From Subdoligranulum variabile (GTDB taxonomy: Bacteria; Bacillota; Clostridia; Oscillospirales; Ruminococcaceae): a DNA stretch of 64,000 nt. A model generated the notes under the pieces. That model searched no databases. It was not told where the DNA came from and worked only from the letters and a program-made list of their open reading frames with translations. Of this stretch, positions 1 to 8,488 are shown piece by piece. A program made the position numbers and the translations under genes. Location: NCBI RefSeq assembly GCF_025152575.1, contig NZ_CP102293.1, forward strand, positions 496,001 to 560,000, read 5' to 3'. Position 1 is the stretch's first letter. Every line of letters begins with the position of its first letter.

Positions 1-640
1 TGGGCGCGTGGATCTTGTGGCCGGATACTGCCAGCGTATCCACCCCGGCCCACTTCTGCAGGTCGATGGGAAGGCGCAGCCACGCCTGCACCGCATCCAC
101 ATGGAAATGGGTACGGCTGTTGCGCGCCTTGATCCCCGCCGCCAGGGCCGCAATGTCCTGTACGGCACCGGTCTCGTTGTTCACCGCCATGCAGGAGGCC
201 AGTACGGTATTCTTGTCCACCGCGGCCAGGAACTTCCCCGTATCCAGATGTCCGTCGGCCTCAGGCAGGATTTCCACTACCTCAAAGCCCTCGTTTTTCA
301 GCGCGCGCGCCGCAAGCTGCACGCTGGGGTGTTCGAACCCGGACACCACCACTTTGTTGCCCCACTGCCGCCGGGGCATCGCCGCACCCCAGATTGCCAT
401 ATTGTTTCCCTCGGTGCCGCAGCCGGTGAAGTAGATCTCATCGCTGCGGCAGTGCAGCGTCTTGGCAATACGGGCCCGGGCGTTTTCGATGCCGTCCTGT
501 GCAGCCACCGCCGGGTCGTAGAGGCTGCTGGGATTGGCCCACAGTTCCACCAGCGCATCGTGGATGACCTCGGTCACCGCCGGGTCGATGCGGGTGGTTG
601 CGGCATTGTCCAGATAATGAAGCTGAGGGTCGGAAAGCAT
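1..640 (-). CDS. cysteine desulfurase (NifS/IscS-like), 3' end cut by window edge
   Basis: A PLP-dependent class V aminotransferase fold enzyme that would take sulfur from cysteine for Fe-S cluster or thio-cofactor assembly. Reading from the ATG at 638-640, the protein begins MLSDPQLHYLDNAATTRIDP, the typical NifS start with the DNAATT motif. Further in are CGTEGNNMAIWG (cofactor phosphate region), NNETGAVQDI and, at the edge, VSGHKIHAP, whose lysine is the PLP Schiff-base residue. The active-site cysteine loop lies outside the window, so the NifS/IscS/SufS subtype cannot be decided. It runs leftwards, and the gap to the aldo/keto reductase is about 150 bases. Confidence 0.9.
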   Translation of the reverse strand, partial: MLSDPQLHYLDNAATTRIDPAVTEVIHDALVELWANPSSLYDPAVAAQDGIENARARIAKTLHCRSDEIYFTGCGTEGNNMAIWGAAMPRRQWGNKVVVSGFEHPSVQLAARALKNEGFEVVEILPEADGHLDTGKFLAAVDKNTVLASCMAVNNETGAVQDIAALAAGIKARNSRTHFHVDAVQAWLRLPIDLQKWAGVDTLAVSGHKIHAP

Positions 641-792
641 ACTGATTCCTCACATTTTTGCACAAAATTATACAGGATAAATTATACACGCCCGACGTCC
701 GAAAAACAACCGCCCCCGCAAAATTTTTTCCGCTTTTTGGCACAGAAATGCCGCGGAACGGCGCAGCACCGTCCCGCGGCAAAAATGTACGT

Positions 793-1806
793 TTATTCGC
801 CGAAATCTTCTGCAGCCTTCTTCATCATGCTGCGAATGGGCAGATTGTAGGGGCAGCGGGTCTCACAGGCACCGCACTGCACACAGGCGCTTGCCTTGAC
901 CTGGAGGGTCGCGTACCGCGCCCGTCCCCAGTCTGCCAGACCGTAGCGGTTGAGATACCCCTGGAAGAGAAAAACGTTGGGAATGGAGATGCCCACCGTG
1001 CAGGGAGCACAGTAGTTGCACCGCCGGCAGAACTGGGTCCCCAGCGCATCCCGCACCTTCTGGCAGGCAGCCTGTTCCTCCTCGGTCAGCGGCGCGACGT
1101 TCTCCGCTCCTTTGACGTTGCCTTCCAGTTCCTCAACAGCCGCCATACCGGGGATGGCCACTGTGACGTCGGGGTTGGACAGCACGTACCGCAAGGCCAG
1201 ACGCCCATCCTCAATGGCACCGCCTGCCAGCGGCTTCATATCAATGAAACCTTTGCCGGCTTCGGCACAGCGCCGGATGAGCTCTGCCCCCTGCTGCTCC
1301 ACAATGTTGTACGGGAACATGATGGTTTCGATCTCCGGCACCGCCAGAGCAGCCTCAAACACCGCCGCCAGATGGGCGGTCAGGCCGATATGCCCCACCA
1401 CACCTTTGGCCTTGGCTTCCAGCAGCGCCTCCATCGAACCGCCGGGCGCCAGGATCTTTTTCAGGTCCTCCATGCTAGGATTGTGGAACTGATACAGTTC
1501 AATATGGTCGGTGCGCAGGTTGGCAAGGCTGGCGGCCAGCTCCGCTTCCATGTCAGCCTTGGTCAGCGCGCGGCACTTGGTGGCCAGCACAAAGGAATCC
1601 CGAAGTCCCAGCTCTTCCAGGGACTGACCGATCCAGCTTTCGCTGACGGTGTAGGCACGGGCGGTATCGATATAATTGATGCCCGCCTCATGGGCCGCCT
1701 TGAGCAACGCCCGGGTGCCGGGCTGGTCAATGCGCTGGATGGGAATGCCGCCGAATCCCAGCCGGGAAATCTTCAGACCGGTCTGGCCCAACTGTACATA
1801 TTGCAT
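793..1806 (-). CDS. aldo/keto reductase with C-terminal 4Fe-4S domain
   Basis: 337 aa. The N-terminal two thirds is an aldo/keto reductase TIM barrel starting MQYVQLGQTGLKISRLGFGG. Catalytic-tetrad candidates are the Asp and Tyr in YIDTARAYTVSE, the Lys in LATKCRA and the His in LYQFHN. The C-terminus carries two ferredoxin-like cysteine clusters: CRRCNYCAPC (Cx2Cx2Cx2C) near residue 262 and CVQCGACETRCP (Cx2Cx2Cx3CP) near residue 310. This fused architecture is common in anaerobic Clostridia and suggests electron input from ferredoxin instead of, or besides, NAD(P)H. The substrate is unknown. It stands alone and is divergent from proC. Confidence 0.88.
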   Translation of the reverse strand: MQYVQLGQTGLKISRLGFGGIPIQRIDQPGTRALLKAAHEAGINYIDTARAYTVSESWIGQSLEELGLRDSFVLATKCRALTKADMEAELAASLANLRTDHIELYQFHNPSMEDLKKILAPGGSMEALLEAKAKGVVGHIGLTAHLAAVFEAALAVPEIETIMFPYNIVEQQGAELIRRCAEAGKGFIDMKPLAGGAIEDGRLALRYVLSNPDVTVAIPGMAAVEELEGNVKGAENVAPLTEEEQAACQKVRDALGTQFCRRCNYCAPCTVGISIPNVFLFQGYLNRYGLADWGRARYATLQVKASACVQCGACETRCPYNLPIRSMMKKAAEDFGE

Positions 1807-1891
1807 ACGATTCGCCTCTTTTTGCAGTTTTTGCTCACGTTTGTATTATAGCAAATTTCCCGCGGAATTCCAGTCCCCATGCAGCTTTTGA

Positions 1892-1947
1892 TTGACAAAA
1901 CCGTACAGGTGCGATACGATTACAGCTGTAATGTATTATGATATAAT
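1892..1947 (+). promoter_or_regulatory. proCBA promoter region
   Basis: TTGACA at 1892-1897 is followed after 17 nt by TACGAT at 1915-1920. A better -10, TATAAT at 1942-1947, lacks a good -35 at the right distance. Either or both could be used. The proC ribosome binding site GGAGG lies at 1984-1988. Confidence 0.55.
1919..1932. promoter_or_regulatory. perfect 14-bp palindrome in the proC promoter, candidate operator
   Basis: ATTACAGCTGTAAT is a perfect dyad. It overlaps the end of the first possible -10 (1915-1920) and lies just upstream of the second (1942-1947), a position typical of an operator. The binding protein is unknown. Confidence 0.4.
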
Positions 1948-1997
1948 AATAGTGTAGAAATCGTATAAACACCAGACTACAACGGAGGAATACTGCC

Positions 1998-2801
1998 ATG
2001 AAATACGGGTTTATCGGCTGCGGCAATATGGGCGGCGCCGTCGCACGTGCCGTTTGCAAAGGAGCCGGTGCCGGCGATGTACTGCTTGCCAACCGCACGC
2101 CGGCCAAAGCGCAGGCACTGGCTGACGAACTGGGCTGCGCCTGCGGCACCAATGAACAGGTGGCGAGCATCTGCGATTTCATCTTTCTGGGCGTCAAGCC
2201 ACAGATGATGGAAGATATGCTGGACGTGCTGGCCCCGGTACTGGAATCCCGCGCCGAGAGCCGGCCCTTTGTACTGGTGACGATGGCCGCCGGGCTGTCG
2301 ATGCACCAGATCCGCCAGATGGCGGGCAGCGGTTACCCCATCATCCGGATGATGCCAAACACCCCTGTCGCCCTGGGGGCCGGCATGATCCAGTACTGCT
2401 ACGATGATGTGGAACCCGAGCAGCTGCAGGAATGGCTGTGCGCCATGGCTCCTGCCGGTCAGCTGGATGAGGTTCCGGAAAATCTGATCGACGCCGCCAG
2501 CGCCGTATCCGGCTGCGGTCCGGCCTGGGTCTATCAGTTCATTGAGGCCCTGGCGGACGGCGGTGTAGCCGCCGGGCTGCCCCGTGCCAAGGCCCAGGAA
2601 TATGCCGCCCAGACCGTGCTGGGCAGCGCCCGCATGGTGCTGGAAAGCGGCCAGCACCCCGGCGCCCTGAAAGACGCCGTCTGCAGCCCGGGCGGGTCCA
2701 CAATCCAGGGAGTACGCCTGCTGGAGCAGCGGGCTTTCCGCGGTGCGGTGACCGACGCCGTTCTGGCAGCCTACGAAAAAACGAAGGAATTGGGGAAATA
2801 A
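1998..2801 (+). CDS. proC: pyrroline-5-carboxylate reductase
   Basis: 267 aa, the usual family length. It catalyses the last step of proline synthesis, NAD(P)H-dependent reduction of 1-pyrroline-5-carboxylate. The N-terminal Rossmann motif GCGNMGGAVARAV lies at residues 7-19. The C-terminal dimerisation and substrate domain holds SGCGPAWVYQFIEAL and the signature GGSTIQGVRLLE. The start is set by GGAGG nine bases upstream. It is first in proC-proB-proA, with 4 nt to proB. Confidence 0.96.
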   Translation: MKYGFIGCGNMGGAVARAVCKGAGAGDVLLANRTPAKAQALADELGCACGTNEQVASICDFIFLGVKPQMMEDMLDVLAPVLESRAESRPFVLVTMAAGLSMHQIRQMAGSGYPIIRMMPNTPVALGAGMIQYCYDDVEPEQLQEWLCAMAPAGQLDEVPENLIDAASAVSGCGPAWVYQFIEALADGGVAAGLPRAKAQEYAAQTVLGSARMVLESGQHPGALKDAVCSPGGSTIQGVRLLEQRAFRGAVTDAVLAAYEKTKELGK

Positions 2802-2805
2802 ACAT

Positions 2806-3582
2806 ATGCGAATCGTCGTCAAGGTCGGCACCAGTACCCTCGCCCATCCCAGCGGTCTGCTCAACATTCGCCATACCGAAGCTCTTGTCAAGGTGTGGAG
2901 CGATATCAAAAATGCCGGTCACGAACTGATTGTCGTTTCTTCGGCAGCCACCGGCCTGGGGGTGGGCAAGCTGCAGATCCAGAAGCCCAAGGATATCACC
3001 ACCAAGCAGGCAGCCGCCGCTGTGGGCCAATGCGAACTGATGTATACCTATGACCACCTGTTCGGCCAGTACAACCATACGGTGGCGCAGATGCTGCTGA
3101 CCTGGGAGGACTTCGACCACGAAAACCGGCTGCGCAATCTGCGCAGCACGCTGGAACGTCTTTTGCAGCTGGGCGCGATTCCCATCATCAATGAGAACGA
3201 TCCCATCGCCATCGAGGAATACTCCCTGGGTGATAATGACACCCTGGCGGCCCTGGTGGCGCAGTGCATCCACGCCGATCTGGTGGTGCTGCTGTCCGAC
3301 ATCGACGGCCTGTACACCGCCGACCCGCACAGCGATCCCCACGCCCGCCTGATCCCGGTGGTGGAGGAGATCACCCCCGAGATTGAACGTCTGGCCGGCG
3401 GCGCCGGTTCCTCCCTGGGGACCGGGGGCATGCTGACCAAGGTGGTGGCCGCCAAGCGCGCCACCAGTGCCGGTGTGGATATGATCATTGCCAACGGCGC
3501 CCACGCAGAGGTGTTGTATGACATTCTGGAAGGCAAACCCGTCGGCACACGTTTTATCGGAAAGAAGGAGGGATTTCAATGA
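2806..3582 (+). CDS. proB: glutamate 5-kinase
   Basis: 258 aa. It phosphorylates the gamma-carboxyl of glutamate, the committed and normally proline-inhibited step. It has the amino-acid kinase fold with KVGTSTLAH at the N-terminus, [11 protein letters not shown] and [10 protein letters not shown] in the middle and [15 protein letters not shown] near the C-terminus. The length corresponds to the kinase domain only; the C-terminal PUA domain of the E. coli enzyme is absent, as in many Firmicutes. It ends in an ATGA overlap with proA, suggesting translational coupling. Confidence 0.96.
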   Translation: MRIVVKVGTSTLAHPSGLLNIRHTEALVKVWSDIKNAGHELIVVSSAATGLGVGKLQIQKPKDITTKQAAAAVGQCELMYTYDHLFGQYNHTVAQMLLTWEDFDHENRLRNLRSTLERLLQLGAIPIINENDPIAIEEYSLGDNDTLAALVAQCIHADLVVLLSDIDGLYTADPHSDPHARLIPVVEEITPEIERLAGGAGSSLGTGGMLTKVVAAKRATSAGVDMIIANGAHAEVLYDILEGKPVGTRFIGKKEGFQ

Positions 3583-4871
3583 CCACCCGGGAAATTTTGC
3601 AGCTAGCCCAGGGCGCCCGCATGCCTCTGACCCTGGCAGACACCCATGTGAAGAATGAGGCGCTGGAAGCCATGGCTGTAGCCCTGATTGCCGCCCAGGA
3701 TGAGATTCTGGCAGCCAACCGGAAGGATCTGGATGCCGCCCGCGGCCGCATCAGCGATGTGATGCTGGACCGGCTTGCCCTCACCTCCAGCCGTCTGACC
3801 GATATGGCCAAAGGCATCCGGGAAGTAGCCGCTCTGCCCGACCCTGTGGGCACGGTGCTGCGCAAAATCGTCCGTCCCAACGGGCTGGTCATTGAAAAGA
3901 CTGCGGTGCCTATGGGCGTCATCGCCATCATCTACGAAAGCCGCCCCAACGTCACCAGCGATGCTGCCGCCCTGGCCATCAAGGCCGGCAGTGTCTGTGT
4001 GCTGCGCTGCGGCCGGGATGCCTGGGGCAGCTGCCACGCCATCGTGCAGGCCTTGCGGGCCGGTCTGCGCAAGGCACATCTGCCGGAATGCGCCGTCAGC
4101 CTGATTGAAGACACCAGTCATGCCAGCGCCAACGAATTGATGACTGCCGACGGGCTGGTGGATCTGCTGATTCCCCGGGGCGGCGCCGGCCTGATCCGTG
4201 CCTGCGTGGAGAACGCCACCGTTCCCTGCATCCAGACCGGCACCGGGATCTGTCACGTCTATGTGGATGCGGCCGCCGACCTGGATATGGCCCTGCGCAT
4301 CGTGGAGAATGCCAAAACCAGCCGTCCCAGTGTCTGCAATGCCGAGGAGGCACTGCTGGTCCACCGTGATGTAGCCGCCGACTTCCTGCCCAGGCTGAAG
4401 AAATGCCTGGTGGATGACCGGGCTGCCGCCGGGATGACGCCGGTGGAACTGCACCTGGATCCCGCGGCCGCCGCCATCATTGACGGAGTTCCTGCTGCGC
4501 CGGAAGATTTTGACACAGAGTATCTGGATTATAAACTCAGTGTAGCGGTGGTGGGATCCCTGGAGGATGCCATCACGCACATTGCCCGGCATTCCACCCA
4601 TCACAGCGATGCCATCGTCACCGCAGACAAGGTGGCGGCCCAGCGTTTTGCCGCCTGCGTGGACAGCGCTGCGGTCTACATCAACGCCAGCACCCGCTTT
4701 ACCGACGGCGGAGAGTTCGGCCTTGGCTGCGAGATGGGCATCAGCACCCAGAAGCTTCACGCACGCGGTCCCATGGGACTGGCAGAGCTTTGCACCTACA
4801 AGTATATTATCCAGGGCAACGGTCAGACCCGCGGCGGTGCCGCGTCAATGCTGCAGACCCCCTGCGGCTGA
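3579..4871 (+). CDS. proA: glutamate-5-semialdehyde dehydrogenase (gamma-glutamyl phosphate reductase)
   Basis: 430 aa. It reduces gamma-glutamyl phosphate, the ProB product, to glutamate semialdehyde with NADPH. It has the aldehyde dehydrogenase fold: [20 protein letters not shown] for cofactor binding, [20 protein letters not shown], and the catalytic cysteine in [15 protein letters not shown] (about residue 251). The C-terminal [20 protein letters not shown] is typical of ProA. The start overlaps the proB stop (ATGA), and AAGGAGG lies upstream. Two hairpins follow the gene. Confidence 0.97.
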   Translation: MTTREILQLAQGARMPLTLADTHVKNEALEAMAVALIAAQDEILAANRKDLDAARGRISDVMLDRLALTSSRLTDMAKGIREVAALPDPVGTVLRKIVRPNGLVIEKTAVPMGVIAIIYESRPNVTSDAAALAIKAGSVCVLRCGRDAWGSCHAIVQALRAGLRKAHLPECAVSLIEDTSHASANELMTADGLVDLLIPRGGAGLIRACVENATVPCIQTGTGICHVYVDAAADLDMALRIVENAKTSRPSVCNAEEALLVHRDVAADFLPRLKKCLVDDRAAAGMTPVELHLDPAAAAIIDGVPAAPEDFDTEYLDYKLSVAVVGSLEDAITHIARHSTHHSDAIVTADKVAAQRFAACVDSAAVYINASTRFTDGGEFGLGCEMGISTQKLHARGPMGLAELCTYKYIIQGNGQTRGGAASMLQTPCG

Positions 4872-4888
4872 TTTTCTGTAAAAACACC

Positions 4889-4926
4889 CATGCCCCGCTG
4901 CACCGGAAGTGGTGCTGCGGGGCATG
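4889..4926 (+). terminator. hairpin after proA
   Basis: CATGCCCCGC pairs with GCGGGGCATG, and an inner GCACC/GGTGC extends the stem across one T-T mismatch. It is followed only by ACTTT, so it may be a weak terminator or an RNA-stability hairpin ahead of the stronger terminator at 4947. Confidence 0.55.
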
Positions 4927-4946
4927 ACTTTACCCAGTTGCTGCAA

Positions 4947-4981
4947 AAAACGGAGGCCCGAAATCTCGGGCCTCCGTTTTT
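4947..4981. terminator. bidirectional intrinsic terminator between proA and the GH25 gene
   Basis: A perfect 15-bp stem (4947-4961 with 4966-4980) with loop AATC. It has A-runs before and T-runs after, so it works for both convergent genes. Confidence 0.9.
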
Positions 4982-4991
4982 GTGTTCAGAA

Positions 4992-7019
4992 TCAGCCGAT
5001 ATTCATATCGACTGCGGTAGAAATGCCGTTCACACGGCCGGAACCGGTGTACTGCCAAATGTTGTACTTGTAGTTGAAGCTGAGAGTGTCCCGATACTGG
5101 GCAATCCAGGTATTGTACTTGCTGATGTTGGCAAAGTTCAACGCATTGTAGAACCAGCTGGCGTAAGAGTACACACCGGCCTTGTACCCTGCGTTGCGGA
5201 TGGTCTCGCAGAAAGCCACGGCGCAGGCGGTGCGCTCGTTGGCGCTGATGGCATTGGCACGACCGCCGGCCACCGATTCGGTATCATAGTAGACGCCCAG
5301 CGGCAGCGAATACCCGCTGACCAGGCTCAGCACCATGCTGGCCTCCTCTACGGCCTCGGCCTCGTTGATTGCCTGGCTGTAGAAGTAAACGCCCACCTTC
5401 AGGCCCGCGTTGATGGCGCCCTGGATGTTCTTCCGATAGGTGGAATCCTCCACCAGCGCACCCGTGCCGTATCCGCGGTAACCGCAGCGGATGATGGCGA
5501 AGGTGATGCCGTCCGCCTTGACCGCGTTCCAGTCGATGTTGCCCTGGAACTTGGAGACGTCGATGCCGCGGGCCGTGCGGTTCAGCGCACCGTCCGCACC
5601 GAAGGTGTAGACGTCGCCCTGGATGACCTGGTTGCCGGTGACCGGCTCATGGGTGGCCGGATCATAATAGTATGTAGCACCGTCGATTTCCTGCCAGCCG
5701 GTGTAGACGTACTCGATCTTCTCGGTGCTGGTGACGGCAAACTTGTACTCGGCCAGTTTGCTGGCCTCAATGGAATCCGGCCAGCCCGCCGTGGGATCCT
5801 GGGACGGCGTGGGCGTGGCTGTGACCACCGGAGTCGGCGTCGGAGTAACCGTAGGCGTCGGAGTGGGTTCCGCCGTGGGCGTCGGGGTGGGGGGCACCTC
5901 CGGTGTGGGTTCCGGCGTTGCCGTGGCAGTTGCCTCAGGCGTAGGCGTCGGAGTGGCAGGGACTTCCGTAGGCGCAACCGTGGCCGTGGGAGCCGGCGTC
6001 TCATTGGTCTCGCCCTCCTCCCCCAGAAGATCGATTTCCCCGGAGGCGGTGCCTTCGCTGGTGCGATGGGCCATGCTCATGGTGCGGCCGGTGCTGCCCA
6101 GATTCACAATGGAATCCGCGGCGCCGGGCAGCCACACCGACATGGCGCTGTAGGCGGAATAGCTGCTGTCGCGCTTGGCACCGGTCAGTTCCTGGGTGCC
6201 GTCCTTGTAGACCGGCAGGTAGGAAGACTCGCTGCCGTCGGTAAACAGCAGGTGTCCGCTGCTGCTCAGCTTGGCCGTGTACACCGTGGTGCGGCTCTTC
6301 TCTTCCTTGGCACTGTCCGCATACTGGACCGTATCGGTCACTTCTTCGGCGATGGGCGCCGCGCCGGCGGTATTCACCGCAGAGTCCTCGGCACTCTCAT
6401 TGACCTGGCTGGACTGCATGATCTTGTCCTTGACCGCGTTCACATCCGCCTTGTAGACGACTTTCTCCTCCACGGTCACCGTCGTGCTCTCAGGCACCAC
6501 GTACCCGTCGATGGGCTGGATCGTCACGGTATAGTCGCCGGGATCGACTTCCTCGGCCAGTGCCGTGCCGGTCTCGGTGTCTACCGCATAATCGGTAGCC
6601 TTGCCCTCGGAATCGGTCAGAGTAACCGTAGCCTCCACGCCGGTCAGCGGGATCTTGCCGGCCGCTTCCTCCTCCGGCTGCGCGGACGGCGAGGGAGAGG
6701 GCGTCTGGGCGCTCTCTGCCGTTGTCTGCTCCATCGTATAGAGCTGCACGCCCACATCCTGCTGGATCACACTGATATCCGCCAGCAGTGCGATATCCGG
6801 TTCGGGCGTCGGGGACGGGGTGGGTGTGGCCGTGACCACCGGTTCCGGGGTGGGTGTGGCTTCCGGCGCCGGGCCCGGCACAAAGGAGGCCGCAAATACC
6901 CCCAGGCCGATGCTCGCCGTCAGCACCACCGCAGAACTGCCCGCCACCAGCTTGTACAGCGGCAACCGCGCAAAGGCGTTGCCGGAAAAATATTTCATGG
7001 GATTCCGCTTGTTGAACAT
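4992..7019 (-). CDS. membrane-anchored GH25 lysozyme-family hydrolase with Pro/Thr-rich linkers
   Basis: 675 aa from the ATG at 7019, chosen because GGTGAGGTAAGG precedes it and the promoter lies at 7077-7106, downstream of the longer reading-frame start. A short basic N-terminus is followed by one hydrophobic segment (LYKLVAGSSAVVLTASIGLG, an uncleaved anchor or signal). Then come a PTP-rich linker, a small beta-sandwich-like region (VEATVTLTDSEGKATDYAVD; Cna-B or SpaA-like, inferred), a second long PTP-rich linker, and a glycoside hydrolase 25 domain from about residue 485 to the end. The GH25 domain begins GIDVSKFQGNIDW; YYDTES carries the acidic Asp/Glu pair expected at the active site. 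The family cleaves peptidoglycan between MurNAc and GlcNAc, so it is probably a cell-wall remodelling enzyme held outside the membrane. Confidence 0.85.
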   Translation of the reverse strand: MFNKRNPMKYFSGNAFARLPLYKLVAGSSAVVLTASIGLGVFAASFVPGPAPEATPTPEPVVTATPTPSPTPEPDIALLADISVIQQDVGVQLYTMEQTTAESAQTPSPSPSAQPEEEAAGKIPLTGVEATVTLTDSEGKATDYAVDTETGTALAEEVDPGDYTVTIQPIDGYVVPESTTVTVEEKVVYKADVNAVKDKIMQSSQVNESAEDSAVNTAGAAPIAEEVTDTVQYADSAKEEKSRTTVYTAKLSSSGHLLFTDGSESSYLPVYKDGTQELTGAKRDSSYSAYSAMSVWLPGAADSIVNLGSTGRTMSMAHRTSEGTASGEIDLLGEEGETNETPAPTATVAPTEVPATPTPTPEATATATPEPTPEVPPTPTPTAEPTPTPTVTPTPTPVVTATPTPSQDPTAGWPDSIEASKLAEYKFAVTSTEKIEYVYTGWQEIDGATYYYDPATHEPVTGNQVIQGDVYTFGADGALNRTARGIDVSKFQGNIDWNAVKADGITFAIIRCGYRGYGTGALVEDSTYRKNIQGAINAGLKVGVYFYSQAINEAEAVEEASMVLSLVSGYSLPLGVYYDTESVAGGRANAISANERTACAVAFCETIRNAGYKAGVYSYASWFYNALNFANISKYNTWIAQYRDTLSFNYKYNIWQYTGSGRVNGISTAVDMNIG
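5796..5996 (-). repeat. low-complexity PT/TPTP-coding linker
   Basis: Codons for Pro, Thr, Glu and Ala repeat in a near-hexanucleotide pattern, giving runs such as PTPTPTAEPTPTPTVTPTPT between the N-terminal region and the GH25 domain. A shorter copy of this composition lies at about 6790-6880. Such DNA can slip, so the linker length may vary between strains. Confidence 0.75.
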
Positions 7020-7076
7020 CCTTACCTCACCGTTTGCTTGTATCAAAAAATGAATGGGTATAAAACTACATGTAAA

Positions 7077-7106
7077 ATCATACCACAAAGGCGCGTGGCT
7101 CTGCAA
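7077..7106 (-). promoter_or_regulatory. promoter of the GH25 gene
   Basis: On the minus strand, TTGCAG (7101-7106) is followed after 18 nt by TATGAT (7077-7082). This supports the start at 7019 over any start further upstream. Confidence 0.6.
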
Positions 7107-7384
7107 GGGGAAAACACCTTGTTTCGGCTGGAAACAGCTGTAAAATTTTGACAATTTTTTGTTGACGGAATCCCACGAATTGGCGGCAAAAATCCTGACA
7201 TTTGCTTCTTTTCTCATCCATGTGGGGGCCCTGTGCCGATACAGGTACCACAGATTGTATTGTACACATCCACCACGCCTTCGTCAGCGCTCGCTCGCCC
7301 TGCGCAGCAGGGTTTTGCGCTTTATACCTTATAATAAGGCGTCCGTTCAGCAGCAGTCCGGACTTTGATTGCCTGATTTTTGCC
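7107..7384. other. intergenic stretch without a recognised gene
   Basis: This is the gap between the GH25 promoter and the thiT promoter. It contains a TATAAT-centred palindrome (CTTATAATAAG, about 7328-7338) without a convincing -35, and otherwise nothing I can name. Confidence 0.5.
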
Positions 7385-7412
7385 TTGACAAACGCCTGCG
7401 GACGTGTATACT
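7385..7412 (+). promoter_or_regulatory. promoter of the TPP riboswitch-thiT unit
   Basis: A perfect -35 TTGACA (7385-7390), 16 nt spacing and TATACT (7407-7412). Transcription would begin near 7419, just upstream of the aptamer. Confidence 0.8.
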
Positions 7413-7429
7413 GGGTACTGGACATAAAA

Positions 7430-7525
7430 ACAGGGGCGCTGAGGGGCATCCTCGGCTGAGATCGAAGCGAACCGCAGCTTCGGGTCACCTCGAACCTGAT
7501 CCGGATAATGCCGGCGTAGGAAGTT
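7430..7525 (+). ncRNA. TPP riboswitch (THI element)
   Basis: Contains the conserved THI-box blocks in order: GGGGCGCTGAG-type P1/P2 start, CTGAGA at 7456-7461, ACCTGATCCGGATAATGCC (7494-7512) and GCGTAGGAAG (7514-7523). A terminator follows at 7555, and the downstream gene is a thiamin transporter. Thiamin pyrophosphate binding should favour termination. Confidence 0.95.
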
Positions 7526-7554
7526 TGACCCACTATAGATGTCATACTGCGTTT

Positions 7555-7590
7555 GCGCCTGCTGTTTTTGCAGGCGCTTTTCTTGTTTTT
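7555..7590 (+). terminator. expression-platform terminator of the TPP riboswitch
   Basis: GCGCCTGC (7555-7562) pairs perfectly with GCAGGCGC (7570-7577), followed by a T-rich tract. It lies between the aptamer and the thiT ribosome binding site (GGGGAGGAG, 7606-7613). Confidence 0.85.
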
Positions 7591-7622
7591 ATGTACCGTT
7601 AATTCGGGGAGGAGTAATCTCA

Positions 7623-8189
7623 ATGACCAAGACCTATTCCAAAACGCGCACTCTCGTGGAGTGTGCCCTGATGATCGCCCTGGGCACCGTTCTGGCGAAC
7701 ATCAAAATCTACGAGCTGCCCAACGGCGGTTCCATCACGCTGTTCAGCATGTTACCGTTCATCCTGATTTCGTTCCGGCACGGCGTGAAATGGGGCCTGT
7801 TCACCGGCTTTGTCAACAGCCTGCTGCAGATGCTGCTGGGCTTCTACGCACCCCCGGCGCCTGGCCTGCTGCCGCTGGTAGGAATGATCCTGCTGGACTA
7901 TGTGCTGGCTTTCACCCTGCTGGGCCTGGCCGGTGCCATTGCGAAGCCATTCTCCAACCGACTTGTTGGCGTCGCGGTAGGCACCGCTGCCGTCTGCGTC
8001 CTGCGGTTCCTGTGCAGCTTTTTGTCCGGTGTTCTGATCTGGGGTAACCTCAGCGATGGTCTGCCCGCCTGGATCTACAGCCTGACCTACAATGGCAGCT
8101 ACATGCTGCCCGAGACCATCCTCACCACGGTGGCCGCCGTTCTGATCTGCAAAGCTGCCCCGCAACTGTTCCATGACCAGCAGCAATAA
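7623..8189 (+). CDS. thiT: thiamin ECF transporter S component
   Basis: 188 aa with about six hydrophobic segments. It starts MTKTYSKTRTLVECALMIAL, followed by YELPNGGSITLFSMLPFILI and FRHGVKWGLFTGFVNSLLQM, a pattern typical of ThiT. The S component binds thiamin in the membrane and works with a shared EcfA/EcfA'/EcfT module encoded elsewhere. The call is strengthened by the TPP riboswitch directly upstream. The start is set by GGGGAGGAG nine bases upstream. Confidence 0.93.
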   Translation: MTKTYSKTRTLVECALMIALGTVLANIKIYELPNGGSITLFSMLPFILISFRHGVKWGLFTGFVNSLLQMLLGFYAPPAPGLLPLVGMILLDYVLAFTLLGLAGAIAKPFSNRLVGVAVGTAAVCVLRFLCSFLSGVLIWGNLSDGLPAWIYSLTYNGSYMLPETILTTVAAVLICKAAPQLFHDQQQ

Positions 8190-8199
8190 TTCATCTTTT

Positions 8200-8228
8200 G
8201 CGTCCTGTGCCGGCAGGACGCATTTTTT
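8200..8228 (+). terminator. terminator of thiT
   Basis: GCGTCCTG (8200-8207) pairs with CAGGACGC (8214-8221), followed by six T. Confidence 0.88.
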
Positions 8229-8488
8229 GTTCCATTTGAAGACGTTATAAAAATAACTTTCATTCCATTGTTTCGATTTTTTATTTTTTTAGGTATAATT
8301 TCTTATTTTGTTAACGTTTTGACTAATTTTCAGGTTACTTTTTCGTTCTTTTGACAAATTGTTTAAATTTGCTTTCTTTTTTGTGAAGAATGTGTTAATA
8401 TGGTGACAACAAAGTGTGCGGTTCTAAGAACCAGGGAAGCCGCATACCACGTTAGAGGAATCCATCTGATTTTTGGAGGAATGCTTTT
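8229..8488 (+). promoter_or_regulatory. AT-rich upstream region and hairpin leader of nagE
   Basis: A strongly AT-rich stretch with TTGACA at 8351-8356 but no convincing matching -10, and a TTAATAT box near 8395. In the leader, GTGTGCGG (8414-8421) can pair with CCGCATAC (8440-8447), and an inner GGTTC/GAACC (8420-8424 with 8428-8432) offers a competing hairpin. It resembles a short antiterminator-type element, but I cannot assign a family. The ribosome binding site is GGAGG at 8475-8479. Confidence 0.4.

Noticed and set aside
5796-5996. Possible tandem-repeat or CRISPR-like array
   Set aside because: The repetition is short, irregular and in frame, encoding a Pro/Thr linker; there are no spacers.
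4890-7151. A 753-codon open frame on the plus strand opposite the GH25 gene
   Set aside because: It mirrors the codon-position bias of the real gene, consists of low-complexity Gly/Arg runs opposite the PTP linker, crosses a terminator, and has no family motif.
7020-7217. Longer N-terminus (66 extra residues) for the GH25 protein
   Set aside because: The promoter at 7077-7106 and the ribosome site before 7019 place the start downstream; the extra residues are not signal-like.
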